Positions 22,174 to 33,835 of a stretch of DNA of 64,000 nt are shown piece after piece; positions within the stretch are counted from its first letter, which is position 1; every line of letters starts with the position of its first letter. The notes beneath the pieces are model-generated. The model searched no databases. It was given only the letters and a program-made list of their open reading frames with translations, and was not told the origin of the DNA. Source of the stretch: Nematopogon swammerdamellus (lineage: Eukaryota; Arthropoda; Insecta; Lepidoptera; Adelidae). Made by a program: the position numbers and the translations under genes. The stretch covers positions 12,951,523 through 13,015,522 of the forward strand of contig OX336342.1 of the NCBI GenBank assembly GCA_946902875.1, given 5' to 3'.

Positions 22174-25100
22174 TGCCGCGTATGCAGCTGGAAAAGTCCG
22201 AGGAGAGCGGTATGAATTCTATATATAAATACATGACGAAATGCGGATGGAAGCCAGGCGAGGGCTTGGGACGGTTATCTACAGGAAGTAAAAGGCCTAT
22301 TGAGTATGTGACTACTATTAGAGGGCAACCAGAAATGACTGAAATAATATCGTTATTAAATGACCGTTGTGAACAGATGTGTCAGGAGCGAACATATGAT
22401 CAAACAGACGATAAGAGTCATTGGCAAATAAATGCTTTATACACCGACGTGTTTTCAGACGACGAAGATAGTCAAGAGTACGCATTGCCGGCGTTACCAG
22501 AAATAACGATAACTTTATACGGAAAAAGTATAAATGCGTTAGTCGACACGGGAAGTCAAGTTACCGCCATTATGACAGAATTATATGAAGAATTTTTGGA
22601 AAGAAAAATAATAATATCACATTTGCCAGTTCCTGCTATCGAGATACGGAGCGCTTTCGGATCGCGTAGTGAACGAGTTAACACACTTGTATTGTTAACA
22701 ATAGAAATAAACGGCATTCAAATAGAGACACCAGCTTTAATTCTAAGAAGACTGCCAAGACAAATAGTTTTGGGTTTGGATTGGTTGGAGCGTGCCAAAG
22801 CCGTTATCACATGCGGACGTGATAAGACCCTGACGGTTGAACACCTGGGAATGACGACGCGTGTGGCGTTCGGAGCGAGTGCGGACGGAGCCGACGCAGT
22901 TGTAAAAAAAATGTTGAACAATATCACTGCAATAAATCAACGTGGGAAGACAGAGAGTGAGATCGACGCTTATGTTCGTTCATTGACGTTACCCGAAGAA
23001 CATAAAAACGTATTGTTGCCATTATTACAAAAGCATAGAGATGTTTTTTCTGAACGACCTGGAGTGACCAATAAATATGTACACCACATAAAAATGCAAA
23101 ATAAGAAGCCTTTCTTACAGCGAACTCATCCGATTCCTTTCGCTTATAGACAACAAGTTCTCGATAAAATTTCGGAGATGGAGTCCATGGGAATAATAAG
23201 AAGAGAAATAACAGATTATGTCAGCCCATTACATTATGTGAAGAAGCGAGATGGATCTATTAGAGTTTTGTTGGATGCGAGGGCCTTGAACAAGCAGATG
23301 ATTGGAGATGGTGAAGCCCCACCGCTTACGAATGAGATATTACAATCCTTTCATGATGTTAAATATATGAGTACATTAGACTTATCGCATGCGTATTTTC
23401 ATATACCATTGTCCGAAGATTCCATAAAATACACAGGGTTTACGGTGTGTGGGAAAGTATATGCATATAGAGTACTACCGCAAGGACTTAAAACGTCGGT
23501 ATCGAGCTTTTCACGCGCCATGGATTATATTCTAGGAACGGAAGTGCGTGGATTCTGTCAAAACTTCATAGACGATCTGATTGTGTACTCGAACGGGACC
23601 ATAGAACAACATTTAAACCACATAGATCGTGTTTTGGAAAGACTGCGAGACGCTAACATGAGTGTTGGTTTAGCGAAATGTAATTTCATGCGTACGGAAG
23701 TGAAACTGTTGGGACACATTGTGACTACAAAAGGAATAAGAATGGACCCTGAGAAAGTGAAAGCGATAAGGGAGTTTCCGGAGCCAAAGACAGTGCGTCA
23801 GTTACGCGGTTTTCTGGGTTTGATTAATTACTTCCGTCGCTTTGTAAATCGATTTGCAGAAGAAACAAGACCTTTATGTCGACTTCTAAAAAAGGGAGAA
23901 AGATGGATTTGGAACGAAGAAACCGCCAGCTGTTTCGAAAGGGTTAAGGAATTATTTTTGGATACAGTGATGTTGGAACATCCGGACATAACCAAACCCT
24001 ATTATCTACAGACTGACAGCAGCGGGACGGGAATCGCCGGTTATATATATCAAATGTCTGAGGAAGGACATCCACAAATAATCAGTTTCGTCAGTAAAAG
24101 CTTATCTGGCTCTCAGTTTAACTGGTCTGTGTCTGAACAAGAATTATTTGCAATCATTTACAGTTTGACCAAGTTTGAAACATATCTACTGGGATCCAAA
24201 CTAATTATTCGAACGGATCATAAATCATTGGTGTATTTGCAATGTTGGAAATTGACTAGCGCGAGAGTGATTCGTTGGTCTAATTATTTGAGTCGTTTTG
24301 ATTACGAAATTGAACATGTCAAAGGGACGGAAAACATAGTAGCGGATGTCCTATCGCGACAAATTGGAAACAGCGGAGCGAATCAAACCACTCAAAGAAC
24401 GTGCCCTGAATTAAACCTGTTTCTAGCAAAAAATCAAAAGATAATCGCCAATCAGTTGAAGACGGTGGGTGAACTACAAGTTGTTGATAAAGGCTTAAAG
24501 GAAATTATGCAGTATTTGGAGAATAAACAAGATAAATCACGTAACGCCGAGTACGAAAGATATAAAATTATAGACAAAGTACTGTATTACGAACGTCAAA
24601 ATGGACATGGGTGTGTACTAGTCATACCAGAAGACATGCGTGATTCACTGATTACGTATGTACATGAAGAGTTAGGTCATTTTGGCCGATTTAAAGTATA
24701 CTCGCTAATGAAAACGCGTTATTACTTTAAACGTATGACACGAGAAATAAATCGCGTAATTAGAACTTGCGACATTTGCCAACGAACTAAACAAGAAACA
24801 GTACATAAGGTGGGCAAGTGCAAAACTATAATTGCATTGGAGATTGGCGAAATCGTTTATACGGATTTTCATGGACCATTACCTATAAGCACATTCGGAA
24901 ATCAATATATACTCGTTATTCAAGACGCTTTCAGTAAATTAATTCGATTGTACGCAATGAGAAAGGCAACGTCTCGAGCAGCTGTATGTTGTGTGAAGAA
25001 ATTTTTCAAGGAAATACCGATTAAAAGGATTATCAGTGATAACGGATCTCAATTCACTGCAAAATATTGGACCTCTGAGTTAACCGAATTAGGTATAAAA

Positions 25101-25718
25101 GTGTCTCATACCAGTCCTCGACACCCTTCGCCCAACATTTCTGAAAGGGTTAACAAGGAGATTGGGAGATTCTTTCGTGCTTATTGTGGAAAAAATCACT
25201 CCAGTTGGGTCACTTGGCTGACAAAGATAGAGCAAACTTATAATGAGACTGCACATGCGAGTACAAAGTACACTCCGAATGAACTTGTGTGGGGTCGCTG
25301 TACAAAATTGAGCACTGATCAATTACTAAAACAATACAAATCATCCAATGAAAATATTTTAGATCTATATAAAATACGTGAACAAGCACGCGTCCATCTG
25401 AAGAGTTCAGCTGAAGCGAGAAGAAAATATTTCGATAAAAGTCATCGGACAATTAAGTATCAAATAGGAGATTTTGTGAAATTAAAAGTTATGCCTAGAT
25501 CGGTCAAAGAGAAAAAAATCACTGCGAAATTTATGTCACTCTTTGAAGGGCCTTATCAAATCGCGTACATCCCATATGATAATTTATACACATTAATCGA
25601 CATAAATACGGGGAAAATACGTGGAAATTTTAATACTGAACACATCTCTAGATATTATTATTCAAATAAAACGGATAGATCGGTCGTAGAGGCGTCTACA
25701 TCAGTCAACGCGTTGTGA
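22173..25718 (+). CDS. pol: Pol polyprotein (G-patch-like, protease, RT, RNase H, integrase)
   Basis: A 1,181-residue uninterrupted frame, in the -1 frame relative to gag. Order: G-patch-like stretch at about 14-50 (KYMTKCGWKPGEGLGRL); aspartic protease with VDTGS (D125); reverse transcriptase with LDLSHAYFHIPL (D403) and FIDD (D467/D468, Phe instead of the commoner Tyr); RNase H with QTDSSGTG (D615) and RTDHKSL; integrase with H831/H836/C866/C869 zinc site and D898, D956, E991, spaced 35 apart as in DDE integrases; a GPY/F motif (EGPYQI, about 1125). No chromodomain is obvious. All catalytic residues are present. Expression needs reinitiation at TAATG or a frameshift. Confidence 0.96.
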   Translation: MPRMQLEKSEESGMNSIYKYMTKCGWKPGEGLGRLSTGSKRPIEYVTTIRGQPEMTEIISLLNDRCEQMCQERTYDQTDDKSHWQINALYTDVFSDDEDSQEYALPALPEITITLYGKSINALVDTGSQVTAIMTELYEEFLERKIIISHLPVPAIEIRSAFGSRSERVNTLVLLTIEINGIQIETPALILRRLPRQIVLGLDWLERAKAVITCGRDKTLTVEHLGMTTRVAFGASADGADAVVKKMLNNITAINQRGKTESEIDAYVRSLTLPEEHKNVLLPLLQKHRDVFSERPGVTNKYVHHIKMQNKKPFLQRTHPIPFAYRQQVLDKISEMESMGIIRREITDYVSPLHYVKKRDGSIRVLLDARALNKQMIGDGEAPPLTNEILQSFHDVKYMSTLDLSHAYFHIPLSEDSIKYTGFTVCGKVYAYRVLPQGLKTSVSSFSRAMDYILGTEVRGFCQNFIDDLIVYSNGTIEQHLNHIDRVLERLRDANMSVGLAKCNFMRTEVKLLGHIVTTKGIRMDPEKVKAIREFPEPKTVRQLRGFLGLINYFRRFVNRFAEETRPLCRLLKKGERWIWNEETASCFERVKELFLDTVMLEHPDITKPYYLQTDSSGTGIAGYIYQMSEEGHPQIISFVSKSLSGSQFNWSVSEQELFAIIYSLTKFETYLLGSKLIIRTDHKSLVYLQCWKLTSARVIRWSNYLSRFDYEIEHVKGTENIVADVLSRQIGNSGANQTTQRTCPELNLFLAKNQKIIANQLKTVGELQVVDKGLKEIMQYLENKQDKSRNAEYERYKIIDKVLYYERQNGHGCVLVIPEDMRDSLITYVHEELGHFGRFKVYSLMKTRYYFKRMTREINRVIRTCDICQRTKQETVHKVGKCKTIIALEIGEIVYTDFHGPLPISTFGNQYILVIQDAFSKLIRLYAMRKATSRAAVCCVKKFFKEIPIKRIISDNGSQFTAKYWTSELTELGIKVSHTSPRHPSPNISERVNKEIGRFFRAYCGKNHSSWVTWLTKIEQTYNETAHASTKYTPNELVWGRCTKLSTDQLLKQYKSSNENILDLYKIREQARVHLKSSAEARRKYFDKSHRTIKYQIGDFVKLKVMPRSVKEKKITAKFMSLFEGPYQIAYIPYDNLYTLIDINTGKIRGNFNTEHISRYYYSNKTDRSVVEASTSVNAL

Positions 25719-26110
25719 GGATAATAAATAAGTACATTTTCCCACGCTTACAATTATAGAAGTTAACAATGGGATTTACGAGCGTACTTCAAACACAATA
25801 GGGTAGCGCACGCGTCATTTAGGACCGGACGGGGGTTGTTGACCGCTTCAATCAGCTGGCGGTCTAACTGGTATTTGTGGGTGTGACCATATTTTTTTTG
25901 GTGTTGTTTTTGTTTCTGTTTGCTTCGTGCGGGTTTAGTGACTTACATTTGTTTACATGTGTAGGGATAGAATTGAATTAGGACATTGATACGATGTTGA
26001 GGTGTTAGGTTAGTTTAGAATAGAGTTAGGGCGTCATGTATGAGTTGGAAAATTAAGTTTTTTATATGTAGAAAATTTAAAAGTATTTTCAAATTTTCTA
26101 GGGAGGCGCG
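25719..26110 (+). other. Retrotransposon 3' non-coding stretch
   Basis: About 390 bp from the pol stop to the 3' LTR. No env or other frame of note. It contains T-runs (about 25890-25920) and ends in the short purine tract before the LTR. Confidence 0.7.
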
Positions 26111-29100
26111 TGTAGAGGAACGAATGACGGCTGGTTTTTTTTCTTTTGCGCGTTTCACATAAATTAATGTTTCGAGCACGGTTGAGCGATTTAGGGTCTG
26201 TGGAAAAAAAAAAAGGAAAAAAATTATATATTCTAAGAATACGAAACGCATTTCAACGCGTGGGATTAGTGAGGCTAGTGAGTGCTTTGTAGAGTGCCAT
26301 TAATTTTGTTTAAGGTGACATGTAACTGCAAACATGTGTGAATTGGTTGAAGTGGCAAAAATGACTTTGTGAGAGCGTGAGAGACCCCTATGCACATTCC
26401 AGACAGTGAAGAGAAAAAAAAATATATATCAGACGAGTACGTGTTAAAATGTTATGATAAAGTCATGTACTGCCGAGAATTGTATGGCTATTTCAGGTGA
26501 AGCTGCGTGTCGTGTGTAATTGGCGAGAGATGGGGTTCTCGCGGATTCAGCGCAGACAGCGACGCGAGGCAGACTGTGAGGGCACTGCTGTTCGCGTCAA
26601 TAGACGTGATGCTGGTCGTTCGTCATGCTGTCTCATCGGAGTCAGGCCAACTGCCTGGAGTCCAGCTTCCTGGGGTTTCAAATGCTTGGAATCTTGGCTT
26701 GAGGAGGCACGTACCCGTGCGTCTGAAATGGAAGATCGCGTCGCGCGAATGTTGCGTCACAAGTGCGGGCAGTACAGTGTGTAATTGCGATGGACAGTGC
26801 TTACGATACAGTGTGTTCAAGAATGACTGTGGTTGTCAGGAGACGAAAATGGTTGGAACGTGATACTTAAAATTAACATGTAATTTTATTATGTTGTAAT
26901 GTATGTGTTTGTGAAACAATGAACACAGCGAAAGGGTTGCGTTAAAGTAAAAACACAAGTTGGTTTGATAATATGTAAGTTCAAGTAAATATGCTGTGAG
27001 GTGGATTGGACGGAATCACCTGTACTGTAACAATGAATTTAGTTAAGCATGTTTCATGGATTTTATTGTGTTGCTTTCGTTAAATAACGCGCAGTCGTAA
27101 TCAGGTATTAGTTATGTAATTGTTTTGTAATATGTTTTAATTGTTTGTTCATGCAATAATGCAAACTGTCAATTTACATACAGATGGCGACATCTGTCGG
27201 TCGCATAAGTTACTGCGTGAAAGTTTAACGATTCGTTAAGGGATGAATTTGTATGGAAATCGGTAGACGACTGGTGGCTAGAGTGTGCAACTTTTATAAA
27301 TTTTGTTATGTGAGTAGCGTATTAGTCCTTTCTCGAAGGAAATTGTGAGAGACGTCGCTAGAGGGCGTGGAAAAATATAATATTAGATTGTATCAAAACG
27401 GATTTTTGAGGGAGCTTTTATATAGATTTGCACGGGAGACAGGAAAACATTCTTGTGTTAGACGTAGAGCGTTCAAGTCGTGGTTCTGGGAGATTTGGGA
27501 GTTTTGCGAGATTCGAGAAAAAGGGGTTATTTGAGTATTAAGAAAGTCTAGATCCAAGTAAAATAGTTGCATAAAAGTCAACGGCGAGTTTGAAGGCGTA
27601 GTCAAGTGAGGCGAGAGCAGCACGCTGTTCACATAAGTTAAGTGTGATTGTTTTATAATCCTTCATATGAAACTCAATTATTTTATTGTAGAGTGTTTTA
27701 TAATTTTGACCGATTGGATGTGAGGTGGATTAACGATTAAGTAATAAATAATTAGTAGAATAGAAATCATTGAATTATTTTATTTTAGAGAATTTGTTTG
27801 AAAATTATCTTGAGTTTCATATGATACTTTATTTTATTGATAATTATTTGATCCATACATTTATTTGTTTGTGAGTTTAAGGTTTAATATAAGAGACAGT
27901 TGGGTAATTTAAATTTACGAGATTTGGTAGTGCTTATTTTGGAAGTTAGAAGAAGCTAGACAGTGGTTTTTTTTTAGGTTCCGTTTTTTCCACTGTTCAG
28001 TAGAGCTTAAACGGAACCAATTTAGAATGATTTGAAATTTATTGGAAAAGAACTAATAAACATTTCTTTAAATTTCTATGTATGTTTGAATTTTGCATTC
28101 CTTATTCTTAAAAAAAAATAGATTCGATAACACAATCATTTACCCCTTCCAATTAATACAACCTACTTTGACGAAGTTAATTCACACCCTGAAGTTTGAT
28201 TACAATTGAAACTTATAGTAAGACATCTTTTAAGTGTTCTAAGTAAAGTTCTTTATTTCATCGAAGGATGTATCCTTAAATTACCTGAGACAATAATCTC
28301 GTATCACTTTCATTAAAGTTAGTTGGGAACGATTCGAATTTAATAAAGTTAGTTTCATTGCTAGTATACATTTTATTTCAATTCAAGGTGGAGTTTGACA
28401 GTTATTTAAATACACACTTCTCAAAGACACTTCCTTTTATAGAAGCAAAGCATAATTGAACTTCTGGAGAGCTTTGTCAGTAGCGACAAATGCCGACCGA
28501 GTGGTCGAAAAATCGAGTAAGCACAGTCAAAGAAAAATCATTTTTGTGATAAGATTCTGTTGACTTTTATGGAAAGTCTACTGACAGTAGTCAGTAACCT
28601 AACCCACATTACACGTTCGCTGAAGTCAGAGGGTTGAAAATCTTGAATATTATTTGATTTACATCTGTCACAAATCTGGTTTTGTGTGACCTACGTCACT
28701 TGACCATAAAAAAGTATATACCATCACAAGGTAATAATCTGCGCAGTTTAGTGTATCGTCTGACGATATGCTATTTTGCTACTCGAAATATTAGTCACCG
28801 GCCGGGACTAGTATAATAAATACCTAACAGTCCGAAAGTTTAAGTTTCGTCACTGGAAATCTTAATTCTAGGACAGATGGGTACATTTGTGGCGACTCGA
28901 TAAAAGATCTCTAAAATTCAGTTATGTGTTAGAAACACTATACAAATAGGGTCGGTGGACAACTGAACATAACACACGACTCGACCGGTCATCATTAAAT
29001 ACAAAGGTCAATCACATTCATTTAGGGAAATAATTGTTGAACTTGCGCTTACGAATTGGAGTTTCTTTTTCAGATATCTGTTGACGTACATATTAATTGA

Positions 29101-29188
29101 CTTTGAATTGAACATTCCTAACTGCTTTATTGGTTACTTTAAATTTCGAAAAATTTAATATAGACGATCACTACTGGGGGCCTTCACA
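26111..29188 (+). repeat. 3' long terminal repeat
   Basis: Partner of the 5' LTR with no indel along its length (offset constant from first to last base). It is preceded by a short purine tract (AGGGAGG, 26100-26106) that could prime plus-strand synthesis, although four bases (CGCG) separate it from the LTR. It is followed by the CCAC duplication and host sequence. Confidence 0.95.
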
Positions 29189-29334
29189 CCACATCCACCT
29201 ATTTGAATGTTATATTGTAATATAAACCATAACGGCTCTTCTGATTAAGTATTAGAGTAGAAATCCTTCATACACAACTACTTAGATTTTGGCCTGATGG
29301 AACGTCGAATATTTTAACAACACCAACAACAGGA

Positions 29335-29722
29335 AAAAAATACCGGCCAAGTGCGAGTCGAACTCGCGCACCGAGGGTTCCGTATCGCCATGTCATGGTC
29401 AGCGCCTCTCACGCCATCTATGCCGTGTTTATGAAATGCTTCTTATTAGTTAAAATTCATGATTAGTTAAAATGCTTCATGCTCTTTTCGGTAGATGGCG
29501 CGCATACAGTTTTTAGTTTCTTCTATGGGAACCACCGTGATGTTTTTACTTTTTCTAATTTTTATTATTTGCTGTTATTTCGACCGTAATAAATAACACA
29601 TATTCTATGAAAATTTCAACGAGCTACCTATTACAGTTCAAGAGATACAGCCCTCGGACAGACAGACAGACGGTGTAGGCTTAGTAATAGAGTCCCGTAC
29701 CGGATACGGAACCGTAAAAACG
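29335..29722 (+). repeat. Repeat family B copy
   Basis: From ACCGGCCAAGTGCGAGTCGA-ACTCGCGCACCGAGGGTTCC through GACAGACAGACAGACGGTGT to GTACCGGATACGGAACCGTA. It lies 150 bp right of the LTR element. Confidence 0.75.
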
Positions 29723-30179
29723 CGCAAACCTCTCTGCGAGGTATGCTTCTTGAACGCAGACTGAAGTGAATGGCCCGATCGTCGGGATCGCTCTACATAT
29801 TATGTACGTATGTACCTATACTCTATAGTGAAGGTATATTGTATTTATCTACCTATATCAAAATAATTATACTTCAGAGGGGGAATACTGCGTCCGTCCT
29901 AGGGACAATGCGTTTGGCCCCTATAGAGGACATCTTTTATTTAAAAGTTGTGTTTATTGTTTATTCTTTGCTTTTAAATTCAAAATATAAAATTTAAAAT
30001 TGTACTTCATATTATGACCTATGAGCAACACTTTAATGCTACCACAGATTTCATAAGATCTAATGCCAAATAATATCGCATTAATAGATACTTACTTGTA
30101 ACTCGGATGCCAAAACGAATGGAGTTACTTACAGAGTCAGAGGCAGATAATTCAGGTAATAAGTTGGTGACACACTCAC

Positions 30180-30402
30180 TTGTAGTACTCTTCAGAAGCC
30201 AGCACCCTGGTGATATTGGAGTACCAGGGTACATTCTGTCCCAAGGTGGCGTTGAAGCATACTGTCCCATCAACAGGTATCAAACCAGATCCCGTGCAGA
30301 TGTCTTCTATGCTCATACAGGTGCGCATATAGTATGTTAGATCTGTTGATGCTCCGGTATTGTTTTCCCGACAATCGAGGTCGTATTGACCACTGTAGCA
30401 AA
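30180..30402 (-). CDS. SLC6 transporter exon C (extracellular loop 2)
   Basis: Phase 1 in, phase 2 out, about 74 residues. It carries the large glycosylated extracellular loop: a Cys pair early in the exon (FCYSGQYDLDC, the position of the family disulphide), then N-glycosylation sequons NNT, NAT and NIT. It ends in the conserved EEYY just before TM4. Acceptor TTGCTTCAG and donor CAA|GTGAGT are good. Several extra Cys residues (RTC, DIC, TVC) could form further disulphides. Confidence 0.9.
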
Positions 30403-30605
30403 CTGAAGCAAACAGAAATTGGTTAAGCATGAACACGTTAGTCTGCCAATGTTATTAAAATGTTGATGGCATGGTTCGTTTGCACGGTTGTTTGGCCAAT
30501 GCTGTGTCACTTTTCTGTCAATTGCGGGTTGGACCACAGGGATATGGTAGATCTTTGCAGATGTGCGCAACATGAGTCCGGAACGTTAGAAACGGTAAAG
30601 CAATC

Positions 30606-31108
30606 ATATAAAAACCGGCTAAGTGCGAACCGGACTGGCGCACCGAGGATTACGTACCGTACGTATTTTTTGCTATATTATTTTGAAGTTTGCACTATAA
30701 TTACACCAAATTTAACGTTTGTATGGATTACCGTTTTTACAATAGAGTAAAACACAGGAGTAAAACTTTGCGTTTTTCGTATCCCTACCGCCATCTATCG
30801 GTGACCATTTTCATACCTTTCGGTTCATACTTTTCTATTTAAAATGTTAGTTAAATGATTCGGTTGATGACGCTGGCTGTTCCACATATTATGTTATTGT
30901 ATGGGGACCTTCCCTATTTTTTATTGATTTTTTTTTTATTATTTGTTGGCGTACCTACTAAAATAATGCATATTCCGTGAGCATTTCAACTGGCTAGCTA
31001 TTACGGTTCAAAGATGCAGCACTCGGACGGACAGACGGACAGACAGACTGACAGACGGCTTACGCTTAGTAATACACTTCCTTGTGAATACGGAAACCTA
31101 AAATAATA
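30606..31108 (+). repeat. Repeat family B, long copy
   Basis: From AACCGGCTAAGTGCGAACCG to GAATACGGAAACCTAAAATA, about 500 bp, with the usual inner TTTTATTATTTGTTGGCGTA and GACGGACAGACGGACAGACA. It begins 205 bp upstream of SLC6 exon C. Confidence 0.75.
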
Positions 31109-31109
31109 C

Positions 31110-31720
31110 GAATTCATTAATCATAAATTCACTATAATTTTATTTCTCGGATATTACAGTAAATAATTATAAAAACATGTTCAAATGGTCCGTAATTGAT
31201 TCTCCCCCTCGCGATTGTGTGAAGGAGCGTAAGTGTGAGATATCGGTAGGTATTTCTTTTACACGTTATCATCACCATTACTGTCCTGGTAGCTTATACA
31301 TTAAAATGGAGATACTATACATATAGTACGTACATATGTACTACACCCGTCTTTGGGTGTAGTACCCCTCTAGTTGTTGTAAGCCTTTCCACTTGAATGG
31401 GTGCGCGTTAAATGAAATGAAAGCTTTTGACAAGTTTATTTCCACCCGCTTTCACAGAAAGCAGATCTTGCTCTATTTACAGGAGTCGGAGGATTTACAT
31501 ATTTCCTGTAGGAAGTTCACAAACTTCATAATCAGTTTGTATTGTTTGTACTTACTTCTCATTCATTAAAATACTTCAAACAGAGAGATAGAACAAAAAT
31601 ATAATAATTCATTATAAACACTAAATTAAATTATATCTTGTGTTCGATTCTACTAAATACACACATACATACATCAATATGTTTAAAAAAAAAAAAACAA
31701 TTTATGGTATGTAACATCAT
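31110..31720. other. Intron stretch with nothing recognised
   Basis: AT-rich. A small inverted repeat ACTACACCC/GGGTGTAGT (31339-31363) is the only structure noticed. Confidence 0.45.
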
Positions 31721-31721
31721 G

Positions 31722-31900
31722 CTATATGTATCCCGACAATTTACCTTCTGCATGACTGTGGCAGGGCCGTACCAAGGTGAGAGGTGACTACCCTGTCGCC
31801 ATTTAGGACGGCATCTTGTCTTTATCCCGTAGGCGCGCCTTTTACGACATGCACGGGGTGAGATGTCGTGGGTCTATTCTTTTAAAGTACCAGGCCACAG
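31722..31900 (-). repeat. Repeat family A, internally deleted copy
   Basis: Starts TGTATCCCGACAATTTACCT and jumps to GGTGAGAGGTGACTACCCTG ... GAAACACGG. The middle of the family is missing. Confidence 0.6.
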
Positions 31901-32211
31901 AAACACGGTAATAATTAAAATAAACATTACAAATCCATCTCGCCCACAATAGTGTTTGCCTAATATATTTTTAAGGATTATGTTGAAAGCTAGCCATCAT
32001 TTAATTATTTAGATAAAATAAGGGCTGCGAAGAAAATTATTTTTCTTTGCACAAGAGAGGGCTTTTGTTATTAAAAGCCTGATTAGATCCAATCTCTGAG
32101 AACATTCAGTAGTATTAGCAGGCTTATGGTGAATACAAATTTCGTGTAAAATCTAACAGTAAGTATACCTATTATATAATTTAAAAATAATTTTATGTGC
32201 AAGTTTTTATT

Positions 32212-32500
32212 TTTAACCCCGACGAAAAAAACGGAGGGGTGTTGTAAGTTTGACGTGTGTGTGTGAGGGTGTGTGTGTGTATGTGTGTGTGTCTGTCTGT
32301 CTGTCTGTGGCATCGTAGCTCCCAAACGGATCGACCGATTTGGATGCGTTTTTTTTATTAGGAAGCTTGTTTAATCGGGATGGTTCTTTGCTATGTTTGT
32401 AATCAAGTAATCAAGTAATTAAGTAATACAAAAAAAATATCTTAAATAGTGGACCGATTTGCATACGGTTTTTTTTAAAAAGCTTGATTATTTACTTTCT
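32212..32500 (+). repeat. Repeat family D (CCCCGACG...ATCGTAGCTCCC) with GT microsatellite
   Basis: TTAACCCCGACGAAAAAAAC-GGAGGGGTGTTGTAAGTTTG, GTGTGT/CTGT runs, then GGCATCGTAGCTCCCAAACG-GATCGACCGATTTGGATGCG. Related copies lie at 34105 and 34878. Confidence 0.65.
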
Positions 32501-32869
32501 TCGTTATATTTAACTAGAAAGTAGAGCACATCATACGTAAAGTTCGTTACCTGTAGGGGTGCGATTAGGTACCTCTCTACATACTCAAATAATAATTATT
32601 AATCTTGCAATTAAGCGCTTCATTATTTGAGTGTTCTCACAGTTTCGAATTACTTATCTATAAAATGTTTTGGGCATCCGATTATCCGCTTACACTAAAC
32701 ACGCACGAGCTAGCCTGACCAACATAGAAATGGAGGCCATTAACACCAATAGTTTGGGCATGTTTAAGGCGAGCTCTGAATAAAAGGGAAGAAAAGGGTG
32801 GCATACTAAAACCAGTGACTTTTCAGCCTGGAGTGTATGTTTGCGTCTCGTATTTCAGTGATTTAGTCA

Positions 32870-33012
32870 GTAATTTAGTACCTTCATCATCAGCTCTTAT
32901 CGATCCACTGCTGGACACACGCCTCTCCCAAGGCACGCCAACCTATGCGGTCTTCCGCTCTTCATCCACTCCCGACTACGTTTCTGTCGTCTGTCCACCT
33001 AGTAGGTACTAC
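32870..33012 (+). repeat. Lepidopteran LINE/SINE fragment
   Basis: CATCATCAGCTCTTATCGAT-CCACTGCTGGACACACGCCT-CTCCCAAGG ... CGGTCTTCCGCTCTTCATCC matches a repeat I know to be ubiquitous in moth genomes ('CACTGCTGGACATAGGCCTCCCC'). Confidence 0.65.
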
Positions 33013-33589
33013 TTACATCCAATAAACTTTATTACAAATGTAAAAGCGCATTCCGCGGTCACGTCGTCGCTTGAGAGTTATTTCAAAATTCTAGTCCAGC
33101 TGCGTTTTACGCGTCCGCAAAAATTTTAATTTTTTACAATTTACACGACCGAGAGTGAGGTGCGGACTGGCGCAACATTTTTAATATAATTTCAGGCATA
33201 CTGCAAGCGTTGCCTGCCAACACTCGTAGCATGGATGCTGAGGGTCAGCCGCGCCGCGATTCCAGGTCAAACGTGCAGAATATAACGCTGCACATTTTAT
33301 ACATTCCTTTTATTTTAGCCCGAATATTTGCTTACTATTTTATTTCACCAATTAATACGATATATCTGTTAGAAGAAGTGCGTATTTTGTAAAATACATA
33401 AAAGGTGTATAAAATATAATAAACCAAATATTGGTAATATTAAAAAATATTGCATTCACATATAAACATTTAGGTAGGTCTACGAATGCCTATGCGTCCA
33501 TCTAGATAGAGTTCGTGCACCTGCCTGCCCTTCAGATAAGTCAGTCAGTAACTCAGTACTAGCGCGTTTTTTTGGGGCGGCGTGAAAAG

Positions 33590-33708
33590 GCTTTTATCAG
33601 GCCGACACACGGCATTCGCAATCCCCGTGCATCACTGAATGTCCATGGACATCGTTAGAAACCGTAGGTGAAAAGATGCCACATGTTGCACTTTCCATAA
33701 AAAAAACT
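33590..33708 (+). repeat. LINE 3'-end fragment
   Basis: TCAGGCCGACACACGGCATT-CGCAATCCCC ... GATGCCACATGTTGCACTTT-CCATAAAAAA: the same 3' end as in the 1888-2010 and 6590 elements. Confidence 0.7.
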
Positions 33709-33835
33709 AGTCCTAGTATTAATACATCACACGTATGAATATTTTAAACATATAAGAGCGCATAGTTCCTGCCTGACCGGATAACGTTCAATCGATACGA
33801 ACAATAAAAATATCCATTTAATAAAATACATTATG

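Larger units (their letters stand above)
17056..29188 (+). mobile_element. Complete Ty3/mdg1-like LTR retrotransposon with 3-kb LTRs
   Basis: A 12,133-bp element with two 3,078-bp LTRs at a constant offset of 9,055 bp, beginning TG and ending CA. It is flanked by the 4-bp duplication CCAC (17052-17055 and 29189-29192). Between them are a primer-binding-site-like stretch, a ~0.8-kb leader, gag, pol and 390 bp of 3' non-coding sequence. Domain order PR-RT-RNaseH-IN places it in the Ty3/Gypsy group (Metaviridae); there is no env frame. I saw no difference between the LTRs by eye and both frames are open, so insertion looks recent and the element may be autonomous. It lies antisense to the SLC6 gene in the intron between exons C and D. 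Confidence 0.95.

Noticed and set aside
25719..26110. A missing env gene (endogenous errantivirus)
   Set aside because: Only 390 bp separates pol from the 3' LTR and no frame of use is present; the element is a plain gag-pol retrotransposon.
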